From NCBI RefSeq assembly GCF_901709675.1, contig NC_051105.1, forward strand, positions 744,001 through 808,000: 64,000 nucleotides of DNA, in the 5' to 3' direction. A program made the position numbers and the translations under genes. Position 1 is the stretch's first letter; each line of letters begins with the position of its first letter. This document shows positions 1 through 12,800 of the stretch, in pieces. The notes below the pieces were generated by a model. The model made no database searches. It saw only the letters and a program-made list of their open reading frames with translations, and was not told the origin of the DNA. Source of the stretch: Syngnathus acus (taxonomy: Eukaryota > Chordata > Actinopteri > Syngnathiformes > Syngnathidae).

Positions 1-902
1 TTTAGTTACGCCGCCTATTTCTAACAATAGTACCGTACGGAGAGCGACCGTTCTTTTCCTCATTGGCAGATTTAAAGCGGCTTCTGCCACCATTCATGGT
101 TTTTGCTCTATTGGAGGGCGGGGGGCATGAAATTGTCCAGAAGATTGGTCCCAAAGTCAGTGAATGGAAATCTGAGAAGGCCCCTTCCTGACCCAATTTG
201 ACAAAGCAAGGTCCGTCGAGACACGCAGGAGAGAACTTGACCGGAGGATGAAGTTCTGTGGCAACCGGCCTTCTCGGCCAACGTGGTTTGTGTGAGCTCA
301 CCTTCTGGAAGAAAACAACATGGCATCAACCAAAAGAGTTTTTGCTGTTCGGGCCCTCAAAGTGTGGCCCGACGTCGTCGTCGTCGTCATCAAAAAGAAG
401 GACGAGTCGTGATTGATTCCGTTCTGTTTTGCTTTGTGTTTTCTGTGGCAACGCCTCCCAAATGAAATCAAAGGCATTTGATGGATCTGGCGCCGAGAGA
501 AAGTGCCTCATCAGCAGTTACGAGACGCGGCTGGGTCCAAAAGGTGGCGGCAACCTGCCTCGTCGGGTTGCCGCTCTTATCTGATTGGTCCGCGGCGTCA
601 CGGTCGTTTGGATCAAGTGGGCCGTGCACCTCAGATGTTTGCTCAAGGATTACATCTTAGAACATGTTTCCATGGTACTCACACGGCTCCGTTGATAAAG
701 AAAAAGAAAACGGCCCGGCAAACACTCGTGACGATGCAAAGTGGACGCCGGTGAAAAGAACCGTGTTGACAAACGTTGGCAAAGAGGAAACAAATCTGCA
801 GCAGCTGTTACACAGCAGATGGAAAGAGCGTGGAAAACTTTACAAGGAATTCACTTGGAAGGTGCGCTGTTTTTCAGCTGTCGGCCGAAAAAGCCAACGG
901 GG

Positions 903-1015
<113 letters not shown>

Positions 1016-2476
1016 GAGGCCTTTCAAAATGGCCACTGAAATATTCTTTTGGGCCGATAGAGCACCTTGTCTGTACACCCAAGTCTTATTTCATTGTTAT
1101 CCGGAGCCGGGCTCAGTAAATGACACCCGTCGCAAAAGTCCAAGCAAATCGTTCGATGAAAGATTTCTCGGTAGAACGGCAGCCTTGCGGAGAAATGATG
1201 ACTGCATGAGTTCCCTCTTCATATGTTTGCACTCAAATTTAATGCCCTCCCCTGCCCCGAATCATTTTCCCTCAAACTTTTGACATATTCGATAAAAGGC
1301 TCATGTGAGGAATGGATGGCTTCAAACTTCCAAGGCCTTTTTTTGTGCCTTTTTCCAGATCTGGATGCAAAAAGGTGCAAATTGCAGGTGCTACTCAATC
1401 CAAACAGTTGGCCTCCTCTTTGGAAAATACATCTTGGCATGATATGTGTCAAACATTGGCGTCCATAGGCGGCGTTGGCCTCGCTCTCAATCTGTCAGAC
1501 CCAAAGACTCGTTGACAACAACTGCAAATCAAGCTCGGAATAGCAGCGCTTGCGCTGTCCTCGCTCAGATAGTGCCAGTAAATCACAGCACATGAGCGAG
1601 TGGGACTTTCACAACACAGCGCGAGCCATGCGGATCCAGTGTGGACGTGGAGCTCCCAAGTGAGCCGTGAAGAAGCACATATTTGATCTTCGCCCTCCTC
1701 TGATCTGATTTTCTCAGCAACAGCAAAAATGTTCCTGCGTCACTTTGACCCGGGCTATGTCGACTCATCCAAAAGTGCTGGAAATGAAGAAGAAGAAAAA
1801 AAAAGTCCCAATAAACTTTGTCTCAACTCATTATTGACACCATTAATAACAGTTTGGCCTCCAAGTTCTTCTGTTCCTCAAGTCACTCGAGCTGTTTCAT
1901 TCCCGCCGTATTGCCACCCCGTCAGCCTGACACACATTTCGCATTGACGCAACCTCCATTTCCACAGCCATTTTCTAGCTGGCGTCATGCTCGCTCCAAG
2001 ATGTCGTCCAGATAAAAAGCAGTGGGGAAACTCGGCGCACGTTCGTCAAGAGAGCGTCAACGTGACGTCAAGGAAAGAAAACAGCGTTCCTTTGCTGCGC
2101 TTCGGCGGGATATACGCACAATACTGGCAACTAGAAAAAAACAAACCAACGCCTTTGTCTCCGAGAATGTGAGCCTTGAGAAATATACGTTCAGAAACCT
2201 TCTGGGTGAGTTCTTGTCCTTCAATCGGGCTGATGATGTATCTTGGCACTCGGGACTGCACGCAAAGAAACGAGAGCTCCGCATTTTATAAGAACATGCT
2301 GGGAAGTTTTGTTGCGAGGTCATTAACCTCCAGATGCTGCGCTCAAAGTGCCAAGCGCAGCAGTTTTTCGGCTCCAGGTGCGTACCACGCGCCACGTTGT
2401 TCAAGTGAAGTCGGATCTTTCTTCATCACACCGTCCGGACGTAAAAATGTTGGAGCCTGCCAGAAAATGGCTTTGT

Positions 2477-2478
2477 GG

Positions 2479-2509
<31 letters not shown>
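2477..2509. repeat. (GGCA)n microsatellite
   Basis: About eight GGCA units followed by degenerate CAGGCAGC copies. Confidence 0.9.
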
Positions 2510-3193
2510 CCAGGCAGCAAGAGTTGTGAACTTGTGGTTTATCAAGATGATCTCAAGCAGATTGTTGGTTATTTAGCATGTCATTCATTCCCTTCCTTTT
2601 GATGGATGCTGATTATGGCAGAGAAGATTAGCATCAGGGTGACATTACCTCAGAGAGCCCACGCAAAGTTCCGCTTGATGGATTCCCTCGGGAACCTCAG
2701 CACACATGGAAGGGTTTAGCAGAGCGATGCCCACCGTCCCAAACATGCCCGCCGATGATGTCGTCCCGATCTTGGACTCGCTTTGTGTACGGACACGGAC
2801 GATGAATATTCTTTCACTGAAATTTGTTGTGTGTGTTTCAGTTATTTTGGGCCAGGCAGATGTTCCGACACAGATGTGGAGAATAGACGTCGTCTCAGTT
2901 GAGTGAGAAGAAGAAACTGCGCCGTTGGTAGCAACTCCACGCCTCGTTCTAGTCCATGTATACGCCGGACCTTGTGAATATGGCGGCGGCCTTCGCTGAG
3001 GTACGTATCTTTCCTATAGCCTTAAATAATGCAGAATGCTTTGGCATTCATTCATTTTGCTTTCGTTCACTTTGCCGATTTTAGGAAGCCAAATCCAGGC
3101 AATCCCTGGCAAGCCTGTTTGCTTTCAAGGTTAGTCGGAGATGGCGAAACGCCGCAAAGAATGAAAACACATGATTTGGGAGCTTAAGATCAG

Positions 3194-3315
3194 GGGATGC
3201 TTTGAGAATAATTGTCAATTTTTGTCTATGTGAAGCCCTTTGAGACTGCTTGTGATTTAGGGCTATACAAATAAACTTGACTTGACTTGACTTGACTTGA
3301 CTTGACTTGACTTGA
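3194..3315 (+). mobile_element. LINE-like 3' tail fragment (fish L2/Maui type)
   Basis: The text from about 3228 (a GTGAAGCCCTTTGAGAC-like block, then GATTTAGGGCTATACAAATAAA) resembles the 3' end of fish L2-clade LINEs as I know them. It ends in eight perfect CTTGA units (3276-3315), as expected for a retroposed copy with a short tandem tail. No reverse transcriptase frame is present, so this would be a heavily 5'-truncated copy. The family assignment is from memory of the motif, not from a search. Confidence 0.6.
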
Positions 3316-3377
3316 CATGATCGATTCGAAGCGATCCGTTTTCCACTGCGCGGTCGCTACCTGCGTGCCAGTCATGC

Positions 3378-3429
<52 letters not shown>
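3378..3429. repeat. (GA)n microsatellite
   Basis: About 52 bases of GA with a single interruption, 60 bases beyond the LINE-like tail. Confidence 0.95.
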
Positions 3430-3432
<3 letters not shown>

Positions 3433-6129
3433 TGACTCCGGCAAACATTCTGTAAACTTGCATTGTGCTGAATCAAGACATTGAACCTGGAAGAAAACAA
3501 AAATCTCCGTTTCAGGGCTGGATGACCCGAAACGCTGAGCTTGCACAATAATTTATGATTGTCCGCGTGAAGAATGAGCAGGGAGTACTGAGCGATGACT
3601 TTGACAAAGCCAATCCGGGTTCACAGCGAGTTAATTATTACGCACGTGTTTATTCACCGAGATGAACGCTGAACTTGGCGAAGGTCACTCGCGCTTTTAA
3701 GATTCATTGGCTCCGACCTGCCCACAAAAACACATTCATTGGATCTGCCTGCGCAGAGCCAAACACATCAGACTCGCAGATCTCCCTTTGCTAGGAGTTT
3801 GGGCGGGCTTCAACGCCATTGGTCCGCCTTTTGCAGGTGCAAACGTCGGAGGTGTCCGTCCGTCCTCTGACTCCCGAGTGCCAGAGGCTTCCTCGTAAGC
3901 TGCTTTTGCAAACGAAGGCCTCGGTGTTTGGCTTTGAATCATTTACGATGTAATTACATAGGCTGCAAAAGCTGCGCTGTCCTCCGGGCCCGTTCCGGAT
4001 GGGCCGCCGCTGCTGCATGACAGTCACCGCCAGAGCCTTGACCAAATCAAAATTCAAAGCCACTCTCTAATCAGAGAGCCTCGCAGTCACTTTTATGCCT
4101 CGACAAACGGGGTGTAATTTCTGATTTACAGCTCAGCCAAAGTTTTTTTTTTTTGTCTTTTACATTTCAGCTACCATAAAATCGCACTCAACTGAAAGCC
4201 TGCAAGTTTTTATGAAACATGTCCCCTCATTATAGCTGGCTGCTGTGGTTTTTGGAGGGAAAACCTTAATACATTGCAGCGAAAACAGCGCCGAGGTTGA
4301 GTCGACACAACCGGTAATTTAGGGGGGGGGAGGATCAGCTCGTTGCCATATGGTAAATTATAGAATATACACGCACACATTGATTTGGCATCGAGGAACG
4401 TTTGATGGTGCGTGCGTGCGTGCGTTTCTCTTCTCGGTACGTGGATGCCAATCAAAACACAAAACCCCCCAAATAAACCGCAATGGCTCGCGATGGCCGA
4501 TGACCTGCAGTTGACACGCTCCCTCTGACACGACATCACGCTCATCTCCAGTCCAACGTTGCGGTGCGTGACTCAAGCGAGAGCAGGCTGAGCCGCTTTC
4601 CCCTTTTGACAACCACAAGTTCCAAGCCGTCCGTCCGCAGCACGTAAGAGGCTCGGAGCGGCTAACCCCTGGAGAACAACTTGACTGGTTATCAGCTCCA
4701 ATTGTGGCAATCGCCAGCTGCTAGCTATGCTAGCTAGTGTCTATTTGTTTTCACTTTGAAACGACGTTGGTGATTCCGGAATAAATCAATTCGCTGACTT
4801 CCTCCATTTTCAATCTGGAGAGTTACGATCATTCCTCGAGACATTCAATTGTCATTCTGCCATTTATTGTTTTTTTTTCTCTCCAGAAGAAAGATATCAT
4901 CTTTTCTGGCGCAATCCAAAATCCCCAAATGGGTTGGGGGTCAGATGATACAAATGGACAGCGCACAGATACATGAGCATTTCACAAAAGCCAGGCTTAG
5001 CTCATGGAAGCGCGCTTGTGCGTGCATGTGTAAATGTTTGGCCTCGGACCAGGCCGCAAAGCTTGAGCGTTGCCGTCCCGCCAACGTCTCTGCGTGGCTT
5101 GGCGCACGTGTTTAAATGGGCTTTGTTTTGGAAATGCTTTCGGCCGAGCGTAGCATACATTAATAGACTATAAAAAGACTCGCACGTGTGTACAGTTTGA
5201 AGTTTAACAGGCATCTTATCTCAATCTGCCGCGTTTCCATCCCGGCCGGCTGGGCTGGCTGGGCTGGCTGTGCTCGGTCTCGCATTACAAGATGGTGCGG
5301 GTCCTTTCGCGGTCACATGCAGCCATTTGGATGGTAATTGAAACCCGCAGCGTGCTGTTGACAATGCCGCTATAGCAACACTGTCAACTTGGGGACAAGC
5401 CAGGTAAAAAAAAAGCAACAATAGGTGAGCCCTTTTCATCAGAGCGAGACCTAAAATTGCATTTGGAGTGCAAAAGTGAGTCCATTTCTGGAAGTACCTT
5501 TTCAAAATGATTTCCAAACAAATTTGGAGGCTGACGCTGATACGGGCGTTTTTTTTCGGTGGGAGTTTCCCTCGTGACTCATATCTTGATTAAGAGTTGA
5601 CCGTATTGTGCGTCAAGTCAACACTTTGTTATTCTTGGCACAAATGCAAAGCTGGATTTGTACAATAACAACGTTCAAGCAACCCAGAAAGCCAAAGAAG
5701 AGCATCGGAGGCTGGTTTACTTTGGGCCAGATTGATTACGGATGCGAAAACTCTGTCCCAAACTGACTCCGTGGCAATGACGTTCTTCCCCGCACGACGA
5801 TTTACATTCCCAAAGAAAACGGATCCCCCCGCTCGACCGTCAGCCCGAGTCAGAAGGGCTCCGTCCGTCCGCTTTGCCCCTTCACGTCATCTGCGAGGAG
5901 CGAGCGACCCGGACTTGTGCGGACTCGCAGCCGCAAGAATGATTAGGGAACCGATCGAATGACTGCAAAGACAAACTAATATCTACGATCCAGCTGAATT
6001 GTTTTAACGAGCGTTTTCTGGCAGCGTCTGGCCCTTTCTGTCTTCGATCAAGACTTTGGCACTTGAAATGTCCACTTTGGGAGTGGAGGGAATCTGGAAA
6101 ATTGCAGGGTCAGTTGACGAGAGCACGCC

Positions 6130-6180
6130 GCTCGCTCGCTCGCTCGCTCGCTCGCTCGCTCGCTCGCTCGCTCGCTCGCT
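6130..6180. repeat. (GCTC)n microsatellite
   Basis: About thirteen GCTC units, CpG-containing. Confidence 0.95.
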
Positions 6181-6715
6181 TCTTGCCCAACATAGAAGGC
6201 ATACATACGATGGCTCTCTGCCATGAATTTGTTTTGAAAGTCAATGCACGGAAAGAGGAAAAGAAATGATGCTGCAATGTTCGACAGAGGTGGTTGTCTC
6301 CTACACCGTGTTGTCGTTGGTCTTTTTTAGTCATCGTCGCGTTTGCTTGACCTGATTTATTTAGGTGTATTTAACTCTCCTGATAGCTGGCCGCTGGAAT
6401 TTCTTTCTGCCATTAAAGCCTGAAAATGGTTTGTCCTTACGTCCGCTTGCGACTGACTGGCGACCGCTTCAGAGCGGGTGGGCCTTCCACAATAAAGGCC
6501 ATTTGCTGCGGATGCATGCAAAAGAGCACGCATAATGGGCCGATGGATCCAAAGTCAACTTCCAAACGTGTCACGACTTATTTTGACTCTCTCTGGAGCG
6601 GAAAGGCTCTTGCTAAAAACAAACCCTCGGGTGTCTATTTTGGGCTCGCCGGTGGTACCATCCAATAGCCGCACTGACACTCAGCCTGCCATGCAGCTGT
6701 ACACTACACTATAGC

Positions 6716-6784
6716 TGCCTGGCTGCCTGGCTGCCTGGCTGCCTGCCTGCCTGCCTGCCTGCCTGGCTGCCTGCCTGCCTGCCA
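6716..6784. repeat. (CTGC/CTGG)n compound microsatellite
   Basis: Alternating GGCTGCCT and CTGC units over about 70 bases. Confidence 0.9.
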
Positions 6785-7726
6785 CACATGAGCCTGCGCC
6801 CTTTAGCGTCGCTAACAGTGCCTCCTAGCGGACACACACGATAAGTACTTCATACAAAGTTACGTACCATTGTGAAGAGTATTCGTGGCAAGTTGTTGGA
6901 AAGCAAACGCACCCGCGTGTGATACACGAAGGACAAGTGATCTATCTCCCGCTGCAGAGATGGAAAGAACAGCCTTGAGCTTGGCCGGCCGGCCGGCCTG
7001 CCTGCCGGCCCGAGGATGACATGTGCGCAGCACACGCTGAAACAATCAGCTCTTATTGTGGATGCAGACAACAATGTCAGCGCAAGACTGGCTTGTCAGG
7101 CTCGCCTGCAACACACGCGAACAGTGTCTCTCTTCTAAACACGTGTGTGTGTGTGTGTGTGTGCCACCAGGCTCGTCATTGCTTCAACTTATTTCCTTGA
7201 CACCAATTAAGACTTTCCTCCACTTTTCCTTGATGAAGACTAGTTGCTCACTACATTTTAGATAGATCATTTGATTTATTTTTTGGGTCGAGGCAAACTT
7301 GAAGTGTTTGTCACTCAGCAGAGCCAAAACATACACGTGTGACAAAGACTTTCCACTAACAACCTTGGCTAAAACTGAATTCCTTCCTTCCTCTTTCTCC
7401 GAATGACATATCATTCATTTCTAGATGGGATGATATTTTGACACATGCAGTGAGTCACATTGGTATTTTTGTCTTTGCTTTAGTAATGAAACGCAACAGG
7501 AGGATACAAAGTTGTTGTTTTTCTTGATTATGATCACTTTTGTCGTCAGAATGTTGCAGTGTTCAGTTTGCTCAATGTGGTGACTTTTCTTCCTGTCTTG
7601 CACCTCAGCATGAGCTCAGCCTGTGTGTGTGTGTGTGTGTGTTAGAGACAGAGAGAGACAGAGAGAGACTGAGAGAGAGACAGCGAGAGAGTTTTGGCGT
7701 GGCTCCAAGCCGTGGAACAAGTGCGC

Positions 7727-7842
7727 CTCCCTTCCCCTCCCCTCCCCTCCCCTCCCTTCCCTTCGCTTCCCCTCCCTTGCCTCCCCTTTCCTTTCCTTTC
7801 CTTTCCTTCCCTTTCCTTTCCTTTCCTTGCCTTGCCTTCCCG
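7727..7842. repeat. CT-rich homopyrimidine tract 5' of igfbp5
   Basis: About 115 bases, nearly all C and T, of CCCTC and CCTTT units. A GT run (7621-7641) and an AGAGAC purine run (to about 7692) lie just upstream. The tract sits roughly 0.5 kb before the igfbp5 start codon, so it could lie in the promoter or 5'UTR region; no transcription start can be seen. Confidence 0.9.
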
Positions 7843-8237
7843 GCTGCTGTTGAACGTATTCATAGTTCGGGGTTTGGGCTCGTCGGGCTGTTTTTAAAAA
7901 GCCAAAGCAGCTCCCAAGTTGATCAGTCTGCTCCGGAGCCTCCGCTGGAGAAAGTCGCACTAATTGAAGGGGAGCGCATGCAGCTATAGTTGTTGGCCTT
8001 TTTGGCGCCCTCTAACGCAAAGACTTTTGCTTTTTTTGGAGTTTCTTCTTTTTGCAGCGAGCGGGCGATCCTTTGGGAGGTTTGGGGCGCCAACTTGAGC
8101 ACGTCTCCAATTAAGGTGCTTTTTGCTCTTGTTTTGAATTCGATCGCAGCACCACTTGGATAAAGACTCTTGGCTTTAGCTTTTAAGACTGGATTATCTG
8201 ATTGAGGCATTGTGCTTCATTAGAGCGGTCCACTTTT

Positions 8238-8299
8238 CCCCCCACCGCCGCCGCCGCCGCCTCCTCCTCCTCCTGGTCCTCCTCCTCCGCCTCCTCCTG
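8238..8299 (+). repeat. (GCC)n(TCC)n tract in putative igfbp5 5'UTR
   Basis: Five or more CCG/GCC units run into CTC units, ending about 40 bases before the igfbp5 ATG, in CpG-rich sequence. If transcribed, it forms a GC-rich 5'UTR segment close to the start codon. Confidence 0.7.
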
Positions 8300-8338
8300 T
8301 GCGCCGCTTTTACGCGATAACTAGGCGAGACGACAACA

Positions 8339-8678
8339 ATGTTTGGGACTTTGTGCCTGTTGGGGACGCTTCTGTGGGGACTGCGCGGTTGCTGCTGCTG
8401 GGCTTCGTACGTGCCGTGCGAGCCGTGCGACGACAAGGCCAGGTCCATGTGCCCGCCGATCCCGAGCGGCTGCCAGCTGGTCAAGGAGCCGGGTTGCGGC
8501 TGCTGCCTCACGTGCGCGCTGAGCGAGGGCCAGGCGTGCGGCGTCTACACGGGGACGTGCGCGCAGGGCCTGCGCTGTCTACCCCGCAGCGGCGAGGAGA
8601 AGCCCCTGCACGCCCTCCTCCACGGCCGCGGAGCCTGCAGCAACCAGAAGGGATACAAGCCGGCGCACCCGCCCGTAG
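8339..8678 (+). CDS. igfbp5: igfbp5 exon 1: signal peptide and IGF-binding N-domain
   Basis: 113 codons plus one base, ending CCCGTAG before donor GTAAGG. It holds the leader and the cysteine-rich N-domain with the GCGCC motif; the split codon joins exon 2 as Glu. Confidence 0.95.
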
Positions 8679-9778
8679 GTAAGGAACGTAAGGGCGTGTG
8701 CATGCGCGCGGGCGGGCGGTGAGGCGATGGGGGCCCTGCGTGCGTGCGGGCGGGCGGGCGTGCTGGGTGTGCGGGCGCTTTTGGCATCGCGATGATGTCT
8801 TCTTAACTCAGTGCATATGGCGCGCGCACCGCGGGGGGCGATGTCAAGCTGGTTGAAGCACCCTGGGTGTGTTGCGGGTCAATTTGACTCATGTGCAAGT
8901 TCATGAAATACAATGCGATGACAAATTTGCAATGAAATCATGACTTGCAAACTGACAGCTTTCCAATGCAACCTGCTCTGCATGGGTCGAATCGACCAAG
9001 TTAAAAACAATTCAATTTTCAATTTTGTTTGCCAGTAAGCATGATGGCATTTTTCCAACGAAATCTGCCCTGAGTTAAAAAAACAAAAACAAAAAAACAT
9101 TGGAACGGTCAACAAATACAATCAGTGAGTCATCAACAAAAACGGTTACTCCTCATTTGAAATGAATTTGTGATGATTCATTAGCATCGTTCCAATTCAA
9201 CTTGCCAGGTGACTAACGTTTACCGAGCCTCGATCAAGACCCCAGATGGTGGGCGAATGTAAAGAAAAAACAAATGGTAAAGTAGCCGTTAGTTTGACAG
9301 ATGGCAGGTGCCACCTGATTAACTTAGCGCCTTAATTTGATTCGAAGCAGGCTTTCTGCAGATTGTTTGCCCAAATCTCACGGCGCGTGCTTGATTGACA
9401 TCTCTCAGCTTCACTTGTCTGAAAAGGCAGGCTGATGATCTATTTTTTAGATTTCTACCCGCCGATGTCTCCGAAACCACGGCAACGCATTTCTCTTCAG
9501 GCCGGAATCCACCCCAATCTTGACTTCAACTCAAATCCAAAGCCACTCAGTGCCGCCACCTACAGAGATCTGTTAGTCATTACTCTCATTTACCAATTTG
9601 CAATCTCACAGGCCAACTGGGCGAGAGGGACCCTCTTGAAAATGCCACTTGACTAATAGAATGCTTTTCTTGACTCTTTGAGTTGTGCCCGAGCGCTATC
9701 TGGGGCCCGATTAGCGTTAAATCGGCATCCGTCTGCGAGACAAACGGCGGAATGAGAGCGACAGAGTGTTGGACAAAA

Positions 9779-9813
<35 letters not shown>

Positions 9814-12800
9814 TGCGAGTTGAGGCTTCAAATCCCGCCAAGGAGTGGGCCACTCCAAAAGGCGTTAGCAACTTGTCAGCTCAATAGTTGGCAAGCGCAA
9901 AGCAGGCTTTCTTGATTCTGGACTCATCCGGGATGTCTTTGCTTTTGTGTGTCTGTGAGTTGCCTGCCGCCAGCGGTTCATTTTCTTCCCTTTGCAAAGC
10001 ATTTGGTGGCCCTAAATTCCCTTGGCGTCATCGATGCCATAACCTCAGACTCCCAGCAAACTTTCGGATTTCTGAGTGTCAAGCGGCGGAGTGGATTGGA
10101 AGCGACAAGGCCAGCTTCTGGTTTGTTGCAGCTGAGCGAGGTAAACGCTCGGAGGGGAGCTCAGGAGGCCATGATGGCAGCCGTAGCGGCAGCCCTAGCG
10201 GCTTCCAAACGTTTTGAGGCCCAACAATGGGAGTCGAGAATTTCCACTCGCCCTTCTTCTATTACGTAGTGTAAGCAAAGGCCACGGCGGTGTCTGGGGG
10301 TCATGTTCCAGCAAAGCATTCATTAGTGGCTCCATCTCCGAGTCTAGGGGCCAAAAGAGTTCTCTGAATCGGGAGAGTCGCTTTGTCCCCCGGGAACAGA
10401 TATGACTTTGTGGCAGCGGGCCGTTTTAAGCTTCAGATAGGACCTTTAGCTCCATCCGTTTGCCAAATAACTAAAGCTCGTCATTGTTGCTATCTGTCCG
10501 TCCGTCCGTCCGTCCATCTCACCTTGAGCGCCCAAGACGGATCCCTTGCAGGTTCTCCAGTTACGGCAAAAGGTCAGCGAGTTGGAGTCGGAGCGCACAT
10601 GCCAAAGCCAAAGGCCTACATTGGCTTTTGACAGCGATATAAGATCCGGAGTTACTTTGTCATCACGGTGACACGCGACACTCTCGGCGCTGTCGCCGGT
10701 TAACAAATCGTCTCCCCCGACACGCACCAGTCGGCGGCAAATATTTAGGGCGACATTTGCTCCATTCGACGTCTCGCACCGGCCGCTCAATTATCAGCTC
10801 AGAGCGTATCGGGAACACGATCACCATAAGAACACAAAACGGTAATCCCTTCTACTGTTTGGACTTTTCTTTTGCCACGCTGCTATTGGCTTACTTTCCT
10901 CCAAGGAAGACTGAGAGCGAGGCGTGTTGTTTTGGTCGCTGCCCACTTAGCAACAAATGTCTCATTTGCGCAAGGGCAGTCGCAAGCAATGCCTCTTTTT
11001 CCGTTGAAATGATCCTGATGTTCTGCACACCTCCAGCTGATCATTTGCATCAAGTGTGCCGCAGCGGGGACACCCGAGGACCGAGATTGAAGGTCCTTGA
11101 CCCTTGTTGTGAACCCAAGGAGAGATTTTGTCCGTCAATGTAGCTCATTAGGAAGCCAAAGTTAGATGCGGGTGGGACGAGACCTCAGAGCAAAATTTGG
11201 ACATGGACCATTGCTTTGCAGCTGTTTGATCCACAAGCTGTTTTTCCTTTGTGGAATAACACACATCCTCTGTTTATTTGGTCTTTGGCGATTTCTCAGC
11301 ATCCGATTGTTCGTCAGAAAACAAAAGCTCGAGGTTTCTCTGCACAAGATGAGGAGCTAGCTCTTTCTTCGACACAATTTACCTTGCTCAAAAGCAAGAA
11401 TGTTGCATTTGTTTGTCTGATTCACGTTGAGTCAGGAATTGAGAAAGCTCAGTGAGGGGAGGCTCTAAAGGTTTTGTCACTTTTTATTGGGTCGCAAACA
11501 TGCCAATTGAAATCATAAAACGTTTCTGAACTTCAAACCGAGTCCTAAACATTGTTGCCGGTTAGTTCACACCTCTGTCTCACTTCATGGTGAAATATTC
11601 AAGCGGAGGGATGGTTTACTAACGTCACGGGCTCATTTACCTCCGTAATTAGCATAGCCTAGCCACGGGTGAGATGAAACGGCAACTCCCTTGCATCCTC
11701 AAAAAGATGGAATTTCAGACCCAAGCAAAGGCCGGACGGACACAACACGTCATTCTGGGAAATCCAACAAGCACCACTTGGCTCACCTGGCTGACTTGAA
11801 TGCCTCCAGGCCTCCATTTTGTTTTTTTTCTTCTACAGGGCTAGCTACCTGAAACACAGTGCACCTGCTCATCGGGAGACCGCACCCCCACAAAAGATGA
11901 ACAAACTCAAAGATTGGTTTATTCACACCCAAAAGAGACTGCTAAAATGTGTGCACAAGCAAATAGCGCGCCGGCTAAGCATTAAGTATGTTTTCTAGAG
12001 CAGTCAGGGGGAGGCCTAGACGGGAATGCCGTATTTATATTTAGCTGTGCAGTCTGTGTGAGAGAGAGAGAGCGAGAGAGAGAGAGAGAGAGAGAGACAC
12101 AAGGACACATCCAAACACAAAGCCCAGGCCTGCCAAGTCATGAGTTGCGAGATTCATTTCAAAGAGATGGCTGTGCACAAGCCCAAGACTCAATTCCGGT
12201 AATCACTTTGTAGACCCCCCCTCCCCCCGCGCCCCCACAACCTGCCACCCACCCACCCACCAGAGACTCCAGACACTCAAGCTGTGTCAGGCTCTTTGAA
12301 CATCAGTTTCTCGTGGCTCGTGTCCCCGTTGCCTTTCTCCACGGTAACCAGGCAGTGTAGCAACCGGTGGGCGACTTTACCAGCCTATTGTCTCACTCCA
12401 AACAAATATATTTGGACAGCGGTATTTGGCCGCAGCCAGAATTCCTCTCCGGTTCAGCGCGTCTTGGCCCTTTGCACCGCAGCGGGTTTCCTTGTCAAAT
12501 AAATATAGCCGGGGTCATCCGCTGGCACGGGCGCTCCGGCGAGTCGAGGTCTGGCAAAGTCCCCGCGCTAACCGACTTGCGGCGCAAAGGGGGGGCCGAG
12601 GGCTTCTTTTTGTGGCCTCAAAGCTCTTCTGCTCGGGCTGCTGGCTTATAGAAGGGGGAGGGGAAGCAAGGGACTAAGGACAAGGGACGATCCTATCGAG
12701 ACAATCTGTGGAATCCAAGGTATAGCCGTCTTATCCGGACTCAATCGATTTTACGAACGAGGTCCTTCCTTTTTGGCCGGCCGTGCGAGTGGAGCTGAGT

